Both the position numbers and the translations under genes were made by a program. The notes under the pieces were generated by a model. It searched no databases, was not told the DNA's origin, and saw only the letters and a program-made list of their open reading frames with translations. A stretch of DNA of 64,000 nucleotides from Strongyloides papillosus (lineage: Eukaryota > Nematoda > Chromadorea > Rhabditida > Strongyloididae), in the NCBI GenBank assembly GCA_005656395.1, contig SRSI01000013.1, positions 2,046,001 to 2,110,000 of the forward strand. Reading direction: 5' to 3'. Positions within the stretch are counted from its first letter, which is position 1. Each line of letters begins with the position of its first letter. Shown here piece after piece: positions 23,200 through 35,489 of the stretch.

Positions 23200-24130
23200 G
23201 GTACTTAATTAGATGTATCTCGACAACGGATAATGGGATTAAGACGATCTATATGTCATTCGATAGAGAATTAAACTTCACATAAATTCTGTGAACATTT
23301 AATATTGAAAAAGTTTCATCTTTACATACTTTTTTCTTAAAATTTAAAAATTAGAAAAAAAAATTGACTAATTTGTGTTTTGACTAACTCAAGAATGAAA
23401 AGAGATAAATTAATGGTTAATATCTTAGAATGTTCGCAACAAATTTCTCTAGGGGGGAAATTCAAGACATTTTGAAAAAATTGACGTATTGAAACTTTTT
23501 TCCTTTCTTGAAACTAAAAAATAGAACTTTTTTAAAAAATTAAAAAATCACTTTTTTCTTTATATCTCGAGAACGGATAAATGAATCAACATGATATTTA
23601 TATCAATCAATAGAGAATTTAATTCTACATAAAAGTTGTGGAAACACTTTGTTTAAAAAGTTTCATCTTTGCATACTTTTTTTAAAAAAACACAAAAAAT
23701 TTCCAAAACGATTTTATGGTACTTAATGTTTTTCGATTTTCTTGGAATTATACTTAAAATGTAAGTTAAAGAGAAACTTAGATTAACTTTTTTTCTTTTT
23801 TTCGATTCCCTTCTCTGAATCCTGATATATCATTTTAAAATGTAAAAATTTAGGTTTTTTTCGGCCATTTTGGTAAAAATCCAAAATCTCAAGGATGAAC
23901 TTGAAATTTTAACTTTTTTTTATTTTAATATTATTAGCATCTAAAGCTATATATATCTGTAAAATTTCAGATAAAACTAATAACTCTAAGGGGGTCAAGA
24001 ATAACACACCAAAACATCTTTAAATAGCTGTATCTCAAGAACGGAACTTCAGATTAAAAAAATATTGCGTTTTTTGAAATCAGCACATAAAGTTACATAT
24101 ATTAAGATATAAAAAAGTTTCAATATCGAA
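23200..24130. repeat. Degenerate repeats sharing a TATCTC-GAACGG core
   Basis: GTATCTCGACAACGG (near 23215), TATCTCGAGAACGG (near 23562) and GTATCTCAAGAACGG (near 24030) are each followed by related A/T-rich sequence ending in AAAAAGTTTCA. Spacing is irregular. It probably forms the decayed continuation of the repeat block at 22239. Confidence 0.5.
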
Positions 24131-24393
24131 AATAATTTACACATGCTCCTTACTCCTCTAAGATATTTTGGGATTAACTTAATTCATGTGAATGAAAGCA
24201 ACAATATACTTTTTACAAAAATACCTATTTATTTATTTATAATTTGTAAATGTACATTTTAATGGACATATGATTCTTACGCGAAACTTGTAACATTAAG
24301 AAGATTCTGAGAAATATTTGTATAAAAAAATAAAGTTCTCTTAGTATATTATAAATAATTGCTTTCAACAAGTAGTTGCATATATATTAATTA

Positions 24394-26211
24394 TTATTTT
24401 CTGTGAAATTTTTCAAAACAATTTCTCTCTTTCACCAAACACAAATGGACACGACATTTGCCACAATAAAAATATGTTCTTCCTTTGCATAATGACAACT
24501 TGCATCGTGTTACTTCTTTTTTTGTCATCAATTTGGGGCATATGGTCTACATTATCGTACTAAATTTTTTTTATTGATTTTTCTCACAGAAACTAAATTT
24601 TCTTGTTCTGTTGGGTGTATTTTCTCTTTTACTTTTTGAAAAACGACCACGTTTATTTATATATACGGACTTGTTCATATAAATTAAACTTTTGGAAGCG
24701 TGCATGCAAAATTCCAATAAATCCATAATATCTTCTTTACGAATTTTAGTTTTGATACAATCTTGTTTGTATTCTATCCAACTATTAGATAGAGCAAAAT
24801 CCACAAAATGCATAATTACTCAGAGCGTCTATTTTCGTGATCTAGTATTTATGCGATATAAACTAATATACATATCGAGCAGATCAACTCCTCCTATGCT
24901 TTTGTTATATTTCCTAACAACTTCAGGTCTATCAATTTCAATATATGCTGATTTTTGCTTATCCCACCATTTTGCTTTATCAGTTGTTTCCAGTGCTAAC
25001 AAAGTTAGAAGCCATATTAACTGGTTTATTTTCCAGCTATTTTATCATTCTAATGCCATCCTGACTAACTAGATCTTTAGAATAGCCTCTTTCATTTTTT
25101 TTATATCTTTATCAGATATGAAATGTGTTTTATAAAACCTATTCATACGAACTGTACCAGCAGCATATATTTTCAGTTCCAGTAATCGCAAAAGAAAAGC
25201 AGAAGAATTAAAATAATTGTCAAAATACACTCTATGACCTTCTTTCTTTACGATTTCTACTAATTCTAAAACAATTGCGCTACTTTGACCATATATTTTC
25301 ACATTGTCTTTTTTTTCAGTGGTACTACCTTGATATAGTATAAAATTGTGGGCAAGTCCATTTCGACTGCATACTACAAACATTTTTAATCCCCACTTAC
25401 ATGGTTTATTTTAAACATACTGCAACATATTTATTTTTCCTGTAAATGGGATAATTTGTTCGTCAATGGAAATATCTTGTCCAATTTTTAATTCCTTACA
25501 GCGCTTTAGCACTACATCCATAATAGGCCTAACCTTGTAAAATCTATTCGTACAAGAACTAGGTCTTTCTAAATTATTGACCAAATGTAGCATCGTCCGT
25601 AGTTGAAAGAACATATTTTTTGACATGCTTTCTAAAAAAATATTTATACAAAGTACGGGATTCAGTACATTCGTATACGTGGGAATTTATTTAGGCATCC
25701 AATTATAATATGCAACCCAAATAACGTTTTAATTTCATCAATATTTGTTGGTTTGAATTGAGTTTGTTCTCGTTGATGTGCATATATGTTTGTATATTCG
25801 GCCATCTGTTCAAAAATTTCATCTGTTATATACTTAGAAAAATATTGTATGGGATATAATACATCAAAATCACCAATTTGACATTCTCTATCCATTCAAA
25901 ATTTAGTGTATCGGGTGTTTGTTTTCTCCATCGTACAATTTTCTTACTTTGAAAACCTTCTGTAAGGGGTTCTGTATCTTGTATCCTTACATTTTTATTT
26001 ATATTATTATTTTCTTTTAAAATTTCACATTCTCTACTGTCTACAATTTCCTCACCTTCCCGTTCTTTTCTTACTCTTTAATCTTCACCAACTTCATCTT
26101 CATTTTCTTCCATGTCATCAATATCCGAAAATTCCCCATTTTCCAACATTTGTAAAAGTTTATCTACATATTTTTCATTTTCTAAATTAATTTTATTTTC
26201 TTTCTCATCCA
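24394..26211 (-). pseudogene. piggyBac-family transposase pseudogene
   Basis: Reading the minus strand, an acidic N-terminus (LLQMLENGEFSDIDDMEENE) is followed by piggyBac hallmarks in several frames. These are YFSKYITDEIFEQMAEYTN, then SIDEQIIPFTGK with the first catalytic Asp, then GHRVYFDNYFNSS with the second. A C-terminal zinc-binding cluster (CKLSLCKGRTYFYCGKCRVH) ends near 24430. These are known marks of the DDE transposase with RING-like C-terminus. At least four frameshifts or stops split it, and the first codon is GTG where ATG would be expected. TTAA-flanked terminal repeats were not found. Confidence 0.85.
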
Positions 26212-26506
26212 CCTTGAAGGATAAAGATAATCCGTAAAAAAATTTTCAAAAATTGTATGTCTAACTATTATTCGCAAAAAAATTCAAATCAAAAATTTTG
26301 TACAATTTTTTCACTGATTGGAACAGAATGTACATTAGGATGTACATACTTTTTATAGAGGTTATAATACGAAAGCAAAGTAAATATTTTTTGTAAGATT
26401 TTATTACTACGTGGACTCATATATACTTTAGTGATGTGTATATGTTTTAACATTCATTTAAAAAACACAGAAAAATTTTTTTGTCAAAATTAATATCACT
26501 TTTTTA

Positions 26507-27350
26507 ATGTCTGTGACAAAAACTTATAAAAATTTAAATTTTGATTTTATTTTATGCACATACGTTTTAATAAAGAAAATGCAAATTTTTTTGAACAATT
26601 TGAGCATTTTATTACATTTTAACAAAATTTGTTTTTTTTTAATTATTGTTGGAATAAGTTTTTTTAGCAAAAAAGTGTTAGGGGTATTTTTTAGTGAAGA
26701 ACAATCACAAAATTCTCAAGAAAAGATTTCAGAAAATTCTAGGGAAACGGTTGCTTTTGTTCATAGTGATTTGAATAATAGAACTTTTAAGTCATCATTG
26801 AGTGATGACTCAATATTTTAAGATGAAGATATTAGAGATTACATAAACAGTGTTATTTATAAGTTTTTCTTTAGTAACAGTTTTCTTCCGAAATTAGAAA
26901 GTTCTGTTGTTTGTAAAAAAAACATATAAATAAAAAAAAATAATTTTAGCAGGACAAAATTTAGATAACATTGCAAAATTTCCAGATTATGAAGATGATA
27001 GAAAAACTTCTGTTGAAGCAAATATTTCAATAATAAAAAAAATAAAATTCGAAGAAGATTTTGTTTCTAACTTTAATGATATAGAAAGGGTAATAAATGG
27101 TTATTTTCTTTCTTCTAAAGTTTTTGATAATCACAAGCTTGAGTTAGAAATACGAAAGGAAAAAATTAAAAATACAAAACTAATGATGTCAAATTTTAAA
27201 AATGTTAAGTGTAACATTTTGGACCATCAATTTGAAAAAGAAAAATATTCTCTTATAGTTACATCTTATGGAGACGTAGAAAATGATATTAATCATGTAG
27301 CTTTTTGCTACATTTTATTATCAAGAATATTATTTTTACATAAAATATAA
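26507..27350 (+). pseudogene. Probable secreted-protein gene with one stop and one intron
   Basis: A frame from ATG 26507 (or the in-frame ATG at 26579) has a hydrophobic leader (FNKICFFLIIVGISFFSKKV) like a signal peptide, then an acidic Ser-rich stretch. A single TAA at 26819-26821 interrupts it and the same frame continues. A 37-bp intron (26913-26949, ending TTTTAG) joins it in phase to an exon running to TAA 27350, with a 132-residue open stretch (GQNLDNIAKFPDYEDDRKTS onward). The long open second exon and exact phase suggest a recently damaged gene. No family recognised. A related start lies downstream at 27932. Confidence 0.5.
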
Positions 27351-27543
27351 GATTTAACAATGCACGGTCTCTTTGTCTAGCTAGTTTTAAAGCCTAACAT
27401 TTCTCTACAATAAACTGATAAAAGATAAAATAATACCTTATAATTGCAAAATATCATATGTTCCAACAGATATAGGTGTAAATGAGTTAATATCTTCCAA
27501 AATTATATGTAAAAATTTTGTTGACACCGAAATATCCTCAAAA

Positions 27544-27604
27544 TTATATAAATATATATACATATGTATAAAAATATATATATTCATATATACGTATACA
27601 CATG
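27544..27604. repeat. AT-rich simple repeat
   Basis: Imperfect TA/CATA microsatellite. Confidence 0.8.
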
Positions 27605-27855
27605 AATAGAGGACAAAGAAAAAATTAACCTGAGGGATAAGATCAAGAAGGAGCAACGCCTTACGCACCCGTAAGCACAAGGAAGTATAAAGGGATGAAA
27701 TTTACAAAAACGGAGTCAGTTAATCAGTGTATTAGAGTCAGTCGGAGTCGAGATGTTGTTATAAATTTGCTATTAATTTCCTTTGTAATTGTTATTTTAT
27801 AAATAAAATATTCTTTCTAATTTGATTTGATTTTAAATACTTATCGCTGTACATA
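27602..27855 (+). mobile_element. Possible solo LTR
   Basis: A GC-richer block contains a TATA-like AGTATAAAGGG, then GGAGTCAGTTAATCAGTG and AGTCAGTCGGAGTCGAG, then an AATAAA. This promoter to poly(A) order is typical of an LTR. Ends and target duplication are not clear and no second copy exists here. Confidence 0.25.
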
Positions 27856-27892
27856 TAAAAGAAACTATGAAATCACAAGACAGTAAAGAACA

Positions 27893-28360
27893 AAGAAAAT
27901 TTTTCTTGTCAAAATTAATTCTATTTTCTTAATGTCTTTGATAAAAATTAGTAAAAATCCGATTTTTAAAATTTCGTGTAATGTGTATACGTTTTTAATA
28001 AAGAAAACGCAAAGCACTTACAGAAGTACCATATATAGTTATTTAAAAAATTTCGAAATTTTTATATGCAATACGATTTTTAAAAAAATGTTCTCCATTG
28101 TCTTTTATGAGTGCTATTTGACATATTTGTTCTTTTTGTTTAAAATAAGACAAAAAAATTTTTGTGTAGTTTCTCAAGTTCAAAAAGTTTGCCTGCTCCA
28201 ATCAACTTTTTAATTGCTAGTATTAATATCAATTTAGATAAATTAAATAAAATAATAACTACTGGAAATGTTTAAGTACAAATATTATTGAAATCAGTTG
28301 ACATAATTGCAAAAAAAAGATATCTCTATATTATACAAAGAACAATGAAAAACTACTTAT
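27893..28360 (+). pseudogene. Tandem relative of the gene at 26507, decayed
   Basis: TTGTCAAAATTAATT, the ATG that follows (ATGTCTTTGATAAAAATTAG) and the next ~70 bp match the upstream and first codons at 26487-26590 (ATGTCTGTGACAAAAACTTA). Beyond that the similarity fades into AT-rich sequence with stops. Probably the duplicated 5' end of the same gene. Confidence 0.4.
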
Positions 28361-28364
28361 TAGA

Positions 28365-29170
28365 TGATTTTCAAGATCATTGGATGCATTAGTTGTCATA
28401 TTTCAAGATCTTGCTTCAGTAAAAATTCAATGAATCAACGGCAAGTAAAAACATACTTACTCTTAACATCAAACAAAGACTTCTATGTTTTTTTGAGCAA
28501 TTGAAAAAATTAAAGAACGGTTCATTAAATAAAACATTGAAAATGATTAAGTCAAATACAAAAGTTAGTAATGTTAGCCTAGTTTATATTTGTCACTAAA
28601 TAAAATATCTATTAAAGGCCACATCTGATACAACAAATAAATTAATGTGATACAAAAAATACCAAGAACACAGAAGTTATTACTTGTTATTAATTCTTTA
28701 TCACTATTAATTTCTAAAAGCAAATTAAAAACATATTCTCTATATAAAAATAATAAGAAAGTTAAAAAATTATTTTTTTGATAATCACCTGATATTTTTA
28801 AATTTATGTTTCCAAGTATTTAAAAAACAAAAACATTGATAGAGACTTTTATTGTTTTTAATGCTCAATGTACATTTTATTTATGCAATATATATAATTT
28901 TTAAATTTTTTTAATCAGAAAAAATGTAATGCCCATATTAATATATCAATACTTTATTCATCACAAAACTTTTACAAAATTATACTTCGGATAACTTTTT
29001 TTTAGTGGGAATGCTTTGGTAATATTAATTAGTTGCTTTTCGAATAACTTATAAAAAAGTTTTTTAAAATTATCAGGAGTCTTCCTCTCTTCTTTCTTGT
29101 TTTTTTTTTAATTTTGGACTACAGGATATGTTTCGAATTATTCTTTTTATCACTTGCTGTCATTATAGGT
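28365..29170. other. Gene-free stretch
   Basis: A plus-strand run near 28490-28600 (FFEQLKKLKNGSLNKTLKMI) looks coding but has no start or acceptor; otherwise nothing is seen. Confidence 0.45.
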
Positions 29171-29174
29171 TACC

Positions 29175-29297
29175 ATGGAAGCAATTGAACTTCAATTAAT
29201 GGTAAGCATGCGAGAGATAACCTTCTTACGTATACTCGTATTCATTTTTGTTATTATTTCGTTATCATTTATGTTTATGTCTTACACACACGCGTAA
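29175..29297 (+). CDS. Possible 40-residue hydrophobic peptide or first exon
   Basis: TTACCATGG gives a good start context and follows an acceptor-like TCATTATAG by six bases. The frame reads MEAIELQLMVSMREITFLRI, then a hydrophobic stretch (LVFIFVIISLSFMFM) to TAA. Alternatively ATG|GTAAGC is a splice donor and only nine residues form exon 1. No follow-on exon was identified. Confidence 0.3.
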   Translation: MEAIELQLMVSMREITFLRILVFIFVIISLSFMFMSYTHA

Positions 29298-29776
29298 GAC
29301 ACTGGTGATTTAAAAGAAACATTTGTTTTCTACTAGATCAACTAAGAGACCAACTATAGAAGAATTCTAACTTTATTTCTTGCTGTTGTTTATCTTTCTT
29401 TCATTTATTGTTATGCTTGTGAATGCTATGTAGTAGAAGTTTGTTATTTAATTTGTTTTGTATAACTGTTGTGTATTTGTTTTTTTTTGTTTTAATGTCT
29501 AGTAAAGTGCCAAACAGTTGTATGCTAGATATATAGCACAAAAGAAGCATAAATAATTAAAATAAAGTATAACAATGCCTAAGTCATAGATATGGTAAAA
29601 ACATGGGTTAGGTATCGAACCTTTGTCAGAAATAAAACACTTTTTATTCTTATAAAATATGTATAACAAGATATAAACGATTTTCTCCCATTTTTTTTGT
29701 AAACAAATAAATCAAATAAAATTGATATAAATTTTAATTTTTTTTGAAAACTGCTATAAAAATAATTCTTAATATT

Positions 29777-30007
29777 TCATTGGTCATCGTTTTTTAAGTC
29801 ATTATCTTCACAATCGTTCATAACCTTCTCAACTGAATCAAATTGTTTCTTTTTATATTTTTCCCAAATGTTACATGTTTTTTTTGAAAGTTCAATAATA
29901 ACGAAACCAAGAGAAATAATATTATCAGTACTATCAAATGTTTCACGTATTGTATTTCTAAAACTATAGGCAATGTTTGTCTTTCGAAAGATATATAAAC
30001 AAACATA
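29777..30007 (-). pseudogene. ORF fragment with IIELS motif, copy 1
   Basis: A 76-residue frame without an ATG reads coding-like: RNTIRETFDSTDNIISLGF, VIIELSKKTCNIWEKYKKK and an acidic end (NDCEDNDLKNDDQ). It resembles the exon at 30656-30850 around the shared VIIELS or IIIELS core. Upstream exons are not evident. Function unknown. Confidence 0.4.
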
Positions 30008-30655
30008 TTATTAATTTCATTATTACTTTTTATTCTTATTCTTACTTAACATCTTTATCTTTAAATTTAAATAAATAAAAACTTTCTTTATTCTTAATCT
30101 AACTTATATAGAAGCCTATAAGGCTAACTAAACTAAGTATGCATATAGATGTTTTAGAAGTGTTTGTAGAACAATGTTATCCTGTAAGTATTCTATCAAT
30201 CTTTTTTTTGGCTGCTTCAAATCTAACCAAGTTGAAATACACTGGCGAACTTTAAAAAAACTATATCATTTGAAAATAATACAAAATATTTTGCAGTTTA
30301 GTACTAGTTTTAATAATTTCCTGTTACTACATGAAAAAACAACGATACAAAAAAATCGAAATTTTTTCCAACCAAATGAGAAGATGAATTGAAATTATTT
30401 TGCTAATCTTGTTTTAACGATACAAGATTAAGACAAGTCATAAGAATACTCTTTGTTAATTCATTCTTGGAGACAGTGGAAATTAGCTTGCCTGTGGTTA
30501 CACATAGACAAACGAAATAGCGTTTAAAAAAAAGAAAAAAAAATATGGGGTAACAACGGACAAGTGAATGTCCACCGTCTCTCACAAGACAAATTTCGAT
30601 TAATACGTGGCACAAAAAATTCATGATTGAATTGAAAAGATAAATTACCACGATT

Positions 30656-31008
30656 TTAAAAAATATTTGAAGCACTTTTCTCTTGAATAATATCAATGTC
30701 TATTTTTTTACTCCAATCAGTTACATAGCTTTTGTTTGTAATTGCACTTAAATTTGATCCACCAATGAATAATTTTCTTATCTGATCTGTACCTCTTGAA
30801 AGCTCTATTATAATAGCGGTTCTAATAACATTTTTATCATTACCATTGTTTTGAACTAACGAATCTAATTAACCAACAAAATTGTTTACTTTATATATAA
30901 AATTTGATAGATATAACTTACATTATTTAATAATTGAATTTCATTTTTAGGATAACCATCATGAGGTTGATAAAAATTTTTTGCTGTGGTACAAAAATCT
31001 TTACTCAT
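30656..31008 (-). pseudogene. Two-exon gene remnant with IIELS motif, copy 2
   Basis: Exon 1 starts at ATG 31008 (MSKDFCTTAKNFYQPHDGYP) and ends at a GTAAGT donor. After a ~57-bp intron ending TTAATTAG, exon 2 reads SLVQNNGNDKNVIRTAIII, ELSRGTDQIRKLFIGG and on to TAA. The splice joins out of phase by one base, which implies damage. RKLFIGG looks like an RRM RNP2 motif, but similarity to the neighbouring copy, which lacks it, argues against that reading. Confidence 0.42.
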
Positions 31009-31515
31009 ATAAGATGTAATAATACTTATTTAAAAAAATATGATATATATACATTTTTTCATAAGCAAATTTTCCCCTTTTTATCATAAAATAACGAGTT
31101 AAAGAAAAGAAGAAGAAAAAGAAACAGTGTATGTATTATTAATAACGAATAAAATAATAACTAAAGGGATTTTCAACAAAAGCAAACTAATTTTTTTTAC
31201 AATATTACATATATTTAATATAAAATGAGTTGTTTCAATGTTACTTAATAATTACTAATACATTTTTAAAATGATCTATTTTTATTAACTCAATTTGTTT
31301 TTTTTATTAATTATTTTTACTAATTAATGTTTAACAAAAACTAATCATTTTGTAATGTTATAAAAAAAAATACTACAAATAATAAGAAATTTGTTTATTC
31401 TTAAAAAATTATATCAATGATCGGTACATTTTTTTACTTTTTGAAATATCTTTTTTATGTGTATGTATTCGTTTTAAAAATAAAACTTCTCTTCACATTT
31501 TTTAATAAATGACTC

Positions 31516-32675
31516 TACTACCGGGAGAAGTCATACAGACCAAAATAGAGTTGAATTTTTATCTTTTAAATGTTTAATGAAATAAATTTTTTCATTAGTT
31601 ATGAAAGTTTGACTTTCTTGGGTGTAGTAAATTTTGTCTCACTTATATCATTTTATAGTTGGATAACCGAAACGTTAACCTTAAAAACAATGAGCTTCTT
31701 CTATTAAATGCCCAATACCTGGTGGGAAATAGAAGCCTACCTTTCACAAAATTTAGCTCCCGTCATAAATAAAAACTATTATTAAAAAACTGCTTTCTAA
31801 AGATTAAAATTCAGTCACAGCGAAATAATAATAATTAATTATAATATAATGACCTATATGATAACTATAACATTACAGAAAACATAAAATGTACTAAATA
31901 AAGATTCAACAAATTATTAAAATTAAAAATTTATGTCAACAAATTAATATTGTAGAATTTTTCTACTATTTTTTATATGAGATGTCAATAGCGGTAGTAC
32001 AGACTAATCTGTTGCAATGCACAAACTCTATATTTGAATTGGCTTTGTTAGAAAAAAATTATACTATATTTATCAGAATCGAAACTTAAAAATCACAAAT
32101 TTGAAAACAATTACGACCCATAATGCTGTGTCAAAGAAAATATCTGTTTTATTTATCAAAAATAAAAATAAAAGATGATAAAAATTAACACGATTGTTAT
32201 CTGTAAATGCTGTATCAGACAAAATGTGAATTGTCTAATATAAATACAAATACAGTTATTACCTCAAGAAATATGAATAAAAAATGAGGAAAACTCCAAT
32301 TTTTTTTATAATGAAATTTATGGTAAAAAAATATTTTTTATTTTGATAAAGCTATTAATAATTACTAAAAAATCAAAACTAATGTTTTTTAAAACTTTTA
32401 AGACAAATAAAAGAACTTTTATTTATGACGGGGCTGGATTTTGTGAAAGGCAGGATTTTATTTCTCACCAGGTGGAGGGCATTTAATAGAAGAAGCTCAT
32501 TGTTTTTAAGGTTAACGTTTCGTTTATTCAACTATAAAATGATATGAGTGCGATAAAATTCACTACACCTAGGAAAGTCAAACTTTCATAATTAATGAAA
32601 AAATTTATTTCATTAAATATTTAAAAGATAAAAAATCAACACTATTTTGGTCAATATGACTTCTCCCCGATGGTA
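31516..32675. mobile_element. Foldback element with ~255-bp inverted arms
   Basis: Sequence at 31516-31770 returns inverted at 32420-32675. Examples are GGGAGAAGTCATACAGACCA against the complement of GACTTCTCCCC, and AACGTTAACCTTAAAAACAA facing its complement TTGTTTTTAAGGTTAACGTT. The ~650-bp centre has no ORF. No terminal target duplication could be assigned. A non-autonomous DNA transposon is the likely identity. Confidence 0.75.
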
Positions 32676-32679
32676 TAGT

Positions 32680-33255
32680 TAGATTGCTGCCTTTTCAATA
32701 TAACTCATTCTTTAATTTAATAAATTTATTACAACAAAACATTAAAATCAAACTTGACTTTTTCAGAAATTACATTAACTGGTCTGTTTATCAAATTACA
32801 TTATTAATTGGATTTATAATTTCGATGTATAAAAAAATTGACAAATGATATTTGTGAATTATAGACATTTAAATTAATATATATCATTTAGATAAATTTC
32901 TGAAACGTTTTTTTTCTGATGAAAAAACAGAGTTATTAAAATAGTCAGGTAAAAAAATTTTTTATCCAAATCAAATATAATAAACGAATTATTTATTTCT
33001 TTGATAATTAAGTTTATTGATTTATATCTAAGTTACAATTTATTTGAAATGATTTAATATAAGATATTTTATCAGAATATAAATTCATTATATTTAAATC
33101 AATTATTAAAAGATAAATTCATAATGATAGAATATATTAATAAACATATTATACTTTTTTTACCTCTTAATAAATATATTTTCATTCAAAAAACATATAT
33201 TACGTAGTAAAAATAATATTTTTTTATGTGTGTTATTAATAATTCAAAAAAATTA
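32680..33255. other. Gene-free stretch
   Basis: AT-rich 3' flank of the RPA-like gene; no feature seen. Confidence 0.5.
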
Positions 33256-33261
33256 TTTAAA

Positions 33262-34996
33262 TTATTGATCATTTAAAACTACATTATCCAAAACACTACG
33301 GTTATTTAAATTTTTCAATTCAATGATATCCATACGCATATATTGATTCCAGTCATAATAAACATAATTTGAACATAATTCTAAATAATCTATTATCTTA
33401 TTTGATAAAGAATTTGGGTTACCACCACTTGTAAGTAATATAAAATTGTAAATTTTAATTCTAAATGCCATTGGATTATGTAATAAATCCTTCAAATAAA
33501 CATTTAAATCAGTTCCATCATCCAAAAGTCTAGTTAACTGTCCAGACAATGCTGGAACAATTTTTGAAAGTTTATTTGCAAAGATGGTGACATGTTGTAT
33601 ATTGACCAAAGCATCACCTAACGTTATTCTAAGAAAAGGTCCATATTCTTTTTGACTGTCTTTTGATTTTTGTAACATCTCAAAAAATGAAATCTTTGCC
33701 AAAGTATAAAATTTTTGCATTTCAATTTTCACGGGGGGAGTATTTCTTATCTGCATGAGATATTTTCCGCCAATAATAATTTCACTTATTGATGGAGCCA
33801 AGGATAAGTCTGGAAAAACCATTGAATCAAAATCCAATTTAGTACCCTTGTCATAAAGATCATTATATTCTTCATTGTTAACGTCGACTAAATATGATGT
33901 TCTATTGCAGGTAATTATCTTGTTACATACTAAATGAGGCTTGACAAGTCCGAATCTTATCCTGATTAAATTACCAAGTTGAAAGTTAAAAAAGGCTAAC
34001 TCTCCATAAAAATAGACTGGTATAATGATTTCTCCATTAGTAATAAAAATAACACGTCTAGAAGTGAATACATTAATAGCTTCATTTGAATGTGTAACTA
34101 TATCTTCAATTTTTGCAATGACACCAACTACATTTACTTGTCCATAATTTTCACATTCAAATACTGTATCCAACTCTTCCAATAACATATTTAGATATTG
34201 AAATGGAAATTGCTTTTCGGTTGGATGGAAAACAGTTGAATTATGCGAAAGACTTATACCTTTATCGAATGTAGTGAAGTTCTTTAAATTACTTTTTGTT
34301 GTAAATGTTCTAGCACTTTTAAGCTCCATAGTATAAAATCTTCCAGTTTCAATTCTATTATACATAAGATCAGGCGAATTATTATTGAAACGTATACACT
34401 TCATAACGTTGTTACAATAATCTGCTACAATAGTGTTAAACGTGTGTTCATCAGAACCTTTTCTTTTATTATAATTACTCTTTTCAAGTACCAATACATT
34501 AACATCATAGGTTATATTTATGCAGTCAGTATAAACATTAGAAAGATCTTTTTAATTGTCAACAGGGTCATAAGAAACATTATTGATTTTACATACAACA
34601 GTATTTAGAACTTCCAAATTTTCATTAACGACAAATACATCATTTTCACAAACAGAATAATTTAATATTTCCAATTCTTTATGAAACTCATTATTAATAA
34701 AATCAAATCTAATGTTAATTTTAATGCTATTAACGTAAATAAAGACTTTACCATATTTAACAACTTTTTGTAAAAATTAATCAGAAATCTCCTTAATCAT
34801 TGTTCTTTTTAAATAGCGTAGTTATCAATACATTCGAAACACTTATTTACATCGATAGGTATCTAAAACAATTTTCTATTATAAATATATTTTATCAAGT
34901 TACCTTAATAAGGACAGCAGAATTGTTAACATGGGTATCATTGTCTTCAATAGCGCGCTTCAGAAAATTAACAGTTGGTATAGTAATATCTTCCAT
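33262..34996 (-). pseudogene. RPA-like OB-fold gene with damaged 5' half
   Basis: A 410-codon open frame (33262-34494) carries an OB-fold stretch like the single-stranded-DNA-binding domain B of replication protein A large subunit: GQVNVVGVIAKIEDIV, a gap, then IIIPVYFYGELAFFNFQLGN and IRIRFGLVKPH. It has no ATG at its beginning. Coding sequence continues upstream in the same frame past a TAA near 34552 to about 34770, and to another stop. A clean first exon lies at 34904-34996 (MEDITIPTVNFLKRAIEDN) with a 41-bp intron (GTAACT to TTTTAG). Exon 2 then hits TAA at 34809-34811 and loses frame. The gene therefore looks inactivated at its 5' end while the 3' part stays open. RPA-like is based on pattern, not alignment. 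Confidence 0.55.
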
Positions 34997-35029
34997 TATC
35001 AATATTTTGATGATAAGTTATTAATAAAG

Positions 35030-35485
35030 TAGAATCAAAGCGTGAAAAAATTATCCAGATTATATTATATATAAATTTAAAATTATAAATTTAAAAAAAC
35101 GTTTTCATATATTATAATGCACATAATATGCAAATTCATTTAAAATATAAATCATTAGTAATAACTAAGTACTTATTAGAATGTTTTTATATATATATAT
35201 TTCAAATTAAATATAATTTATGAATAAAAAAGTGATGATTCATTAAATATGATAAAATTAAAACCCTATAGTTGTAATAAAGAAAAATTTTCACCAAAGG
35301 CAAAACAAGAGAAAAAATTTGATTACTATTTAATCTTATACTGACAATTCTATTATTCCAATAAAATGCATATTTTTGACTTTAATAAAAATGTAATATG
35401 AAAAAAAATTTATCGATAAATTGTAATTGAAGATATCATATTGAAAAAAAAACAAAAAGATCAAAATATATAGGTATATAGAAAA
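35030..35485. other. Gene-free stretch
   Basis: AT-rich spacer between the RPA-like and MATH remnants; nothing further seen. Confidence 0.5.
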
Positions 35486-35489
35486 TTCA

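Noticed and set aside
29595..29630. tRNA gene suggested by GGTTCGATACC on the minus strand
   Set aside because: T-stem pairing is incomplete and no A-box or acceptor stem is present.
30403..30696. 97-codon minus-strand ORF
   Set aside because: AT- and T-run-driven composition, overlaps the end of the IIELS remnant in another frame, no splice support.
30656..30850. RRM (hnRNP) assignment from RKLFIGG
   Set aside because: Only the RNP2-like hexamer fits; no RNP1 follows, and the neighbouring paralogue lacks the motif.
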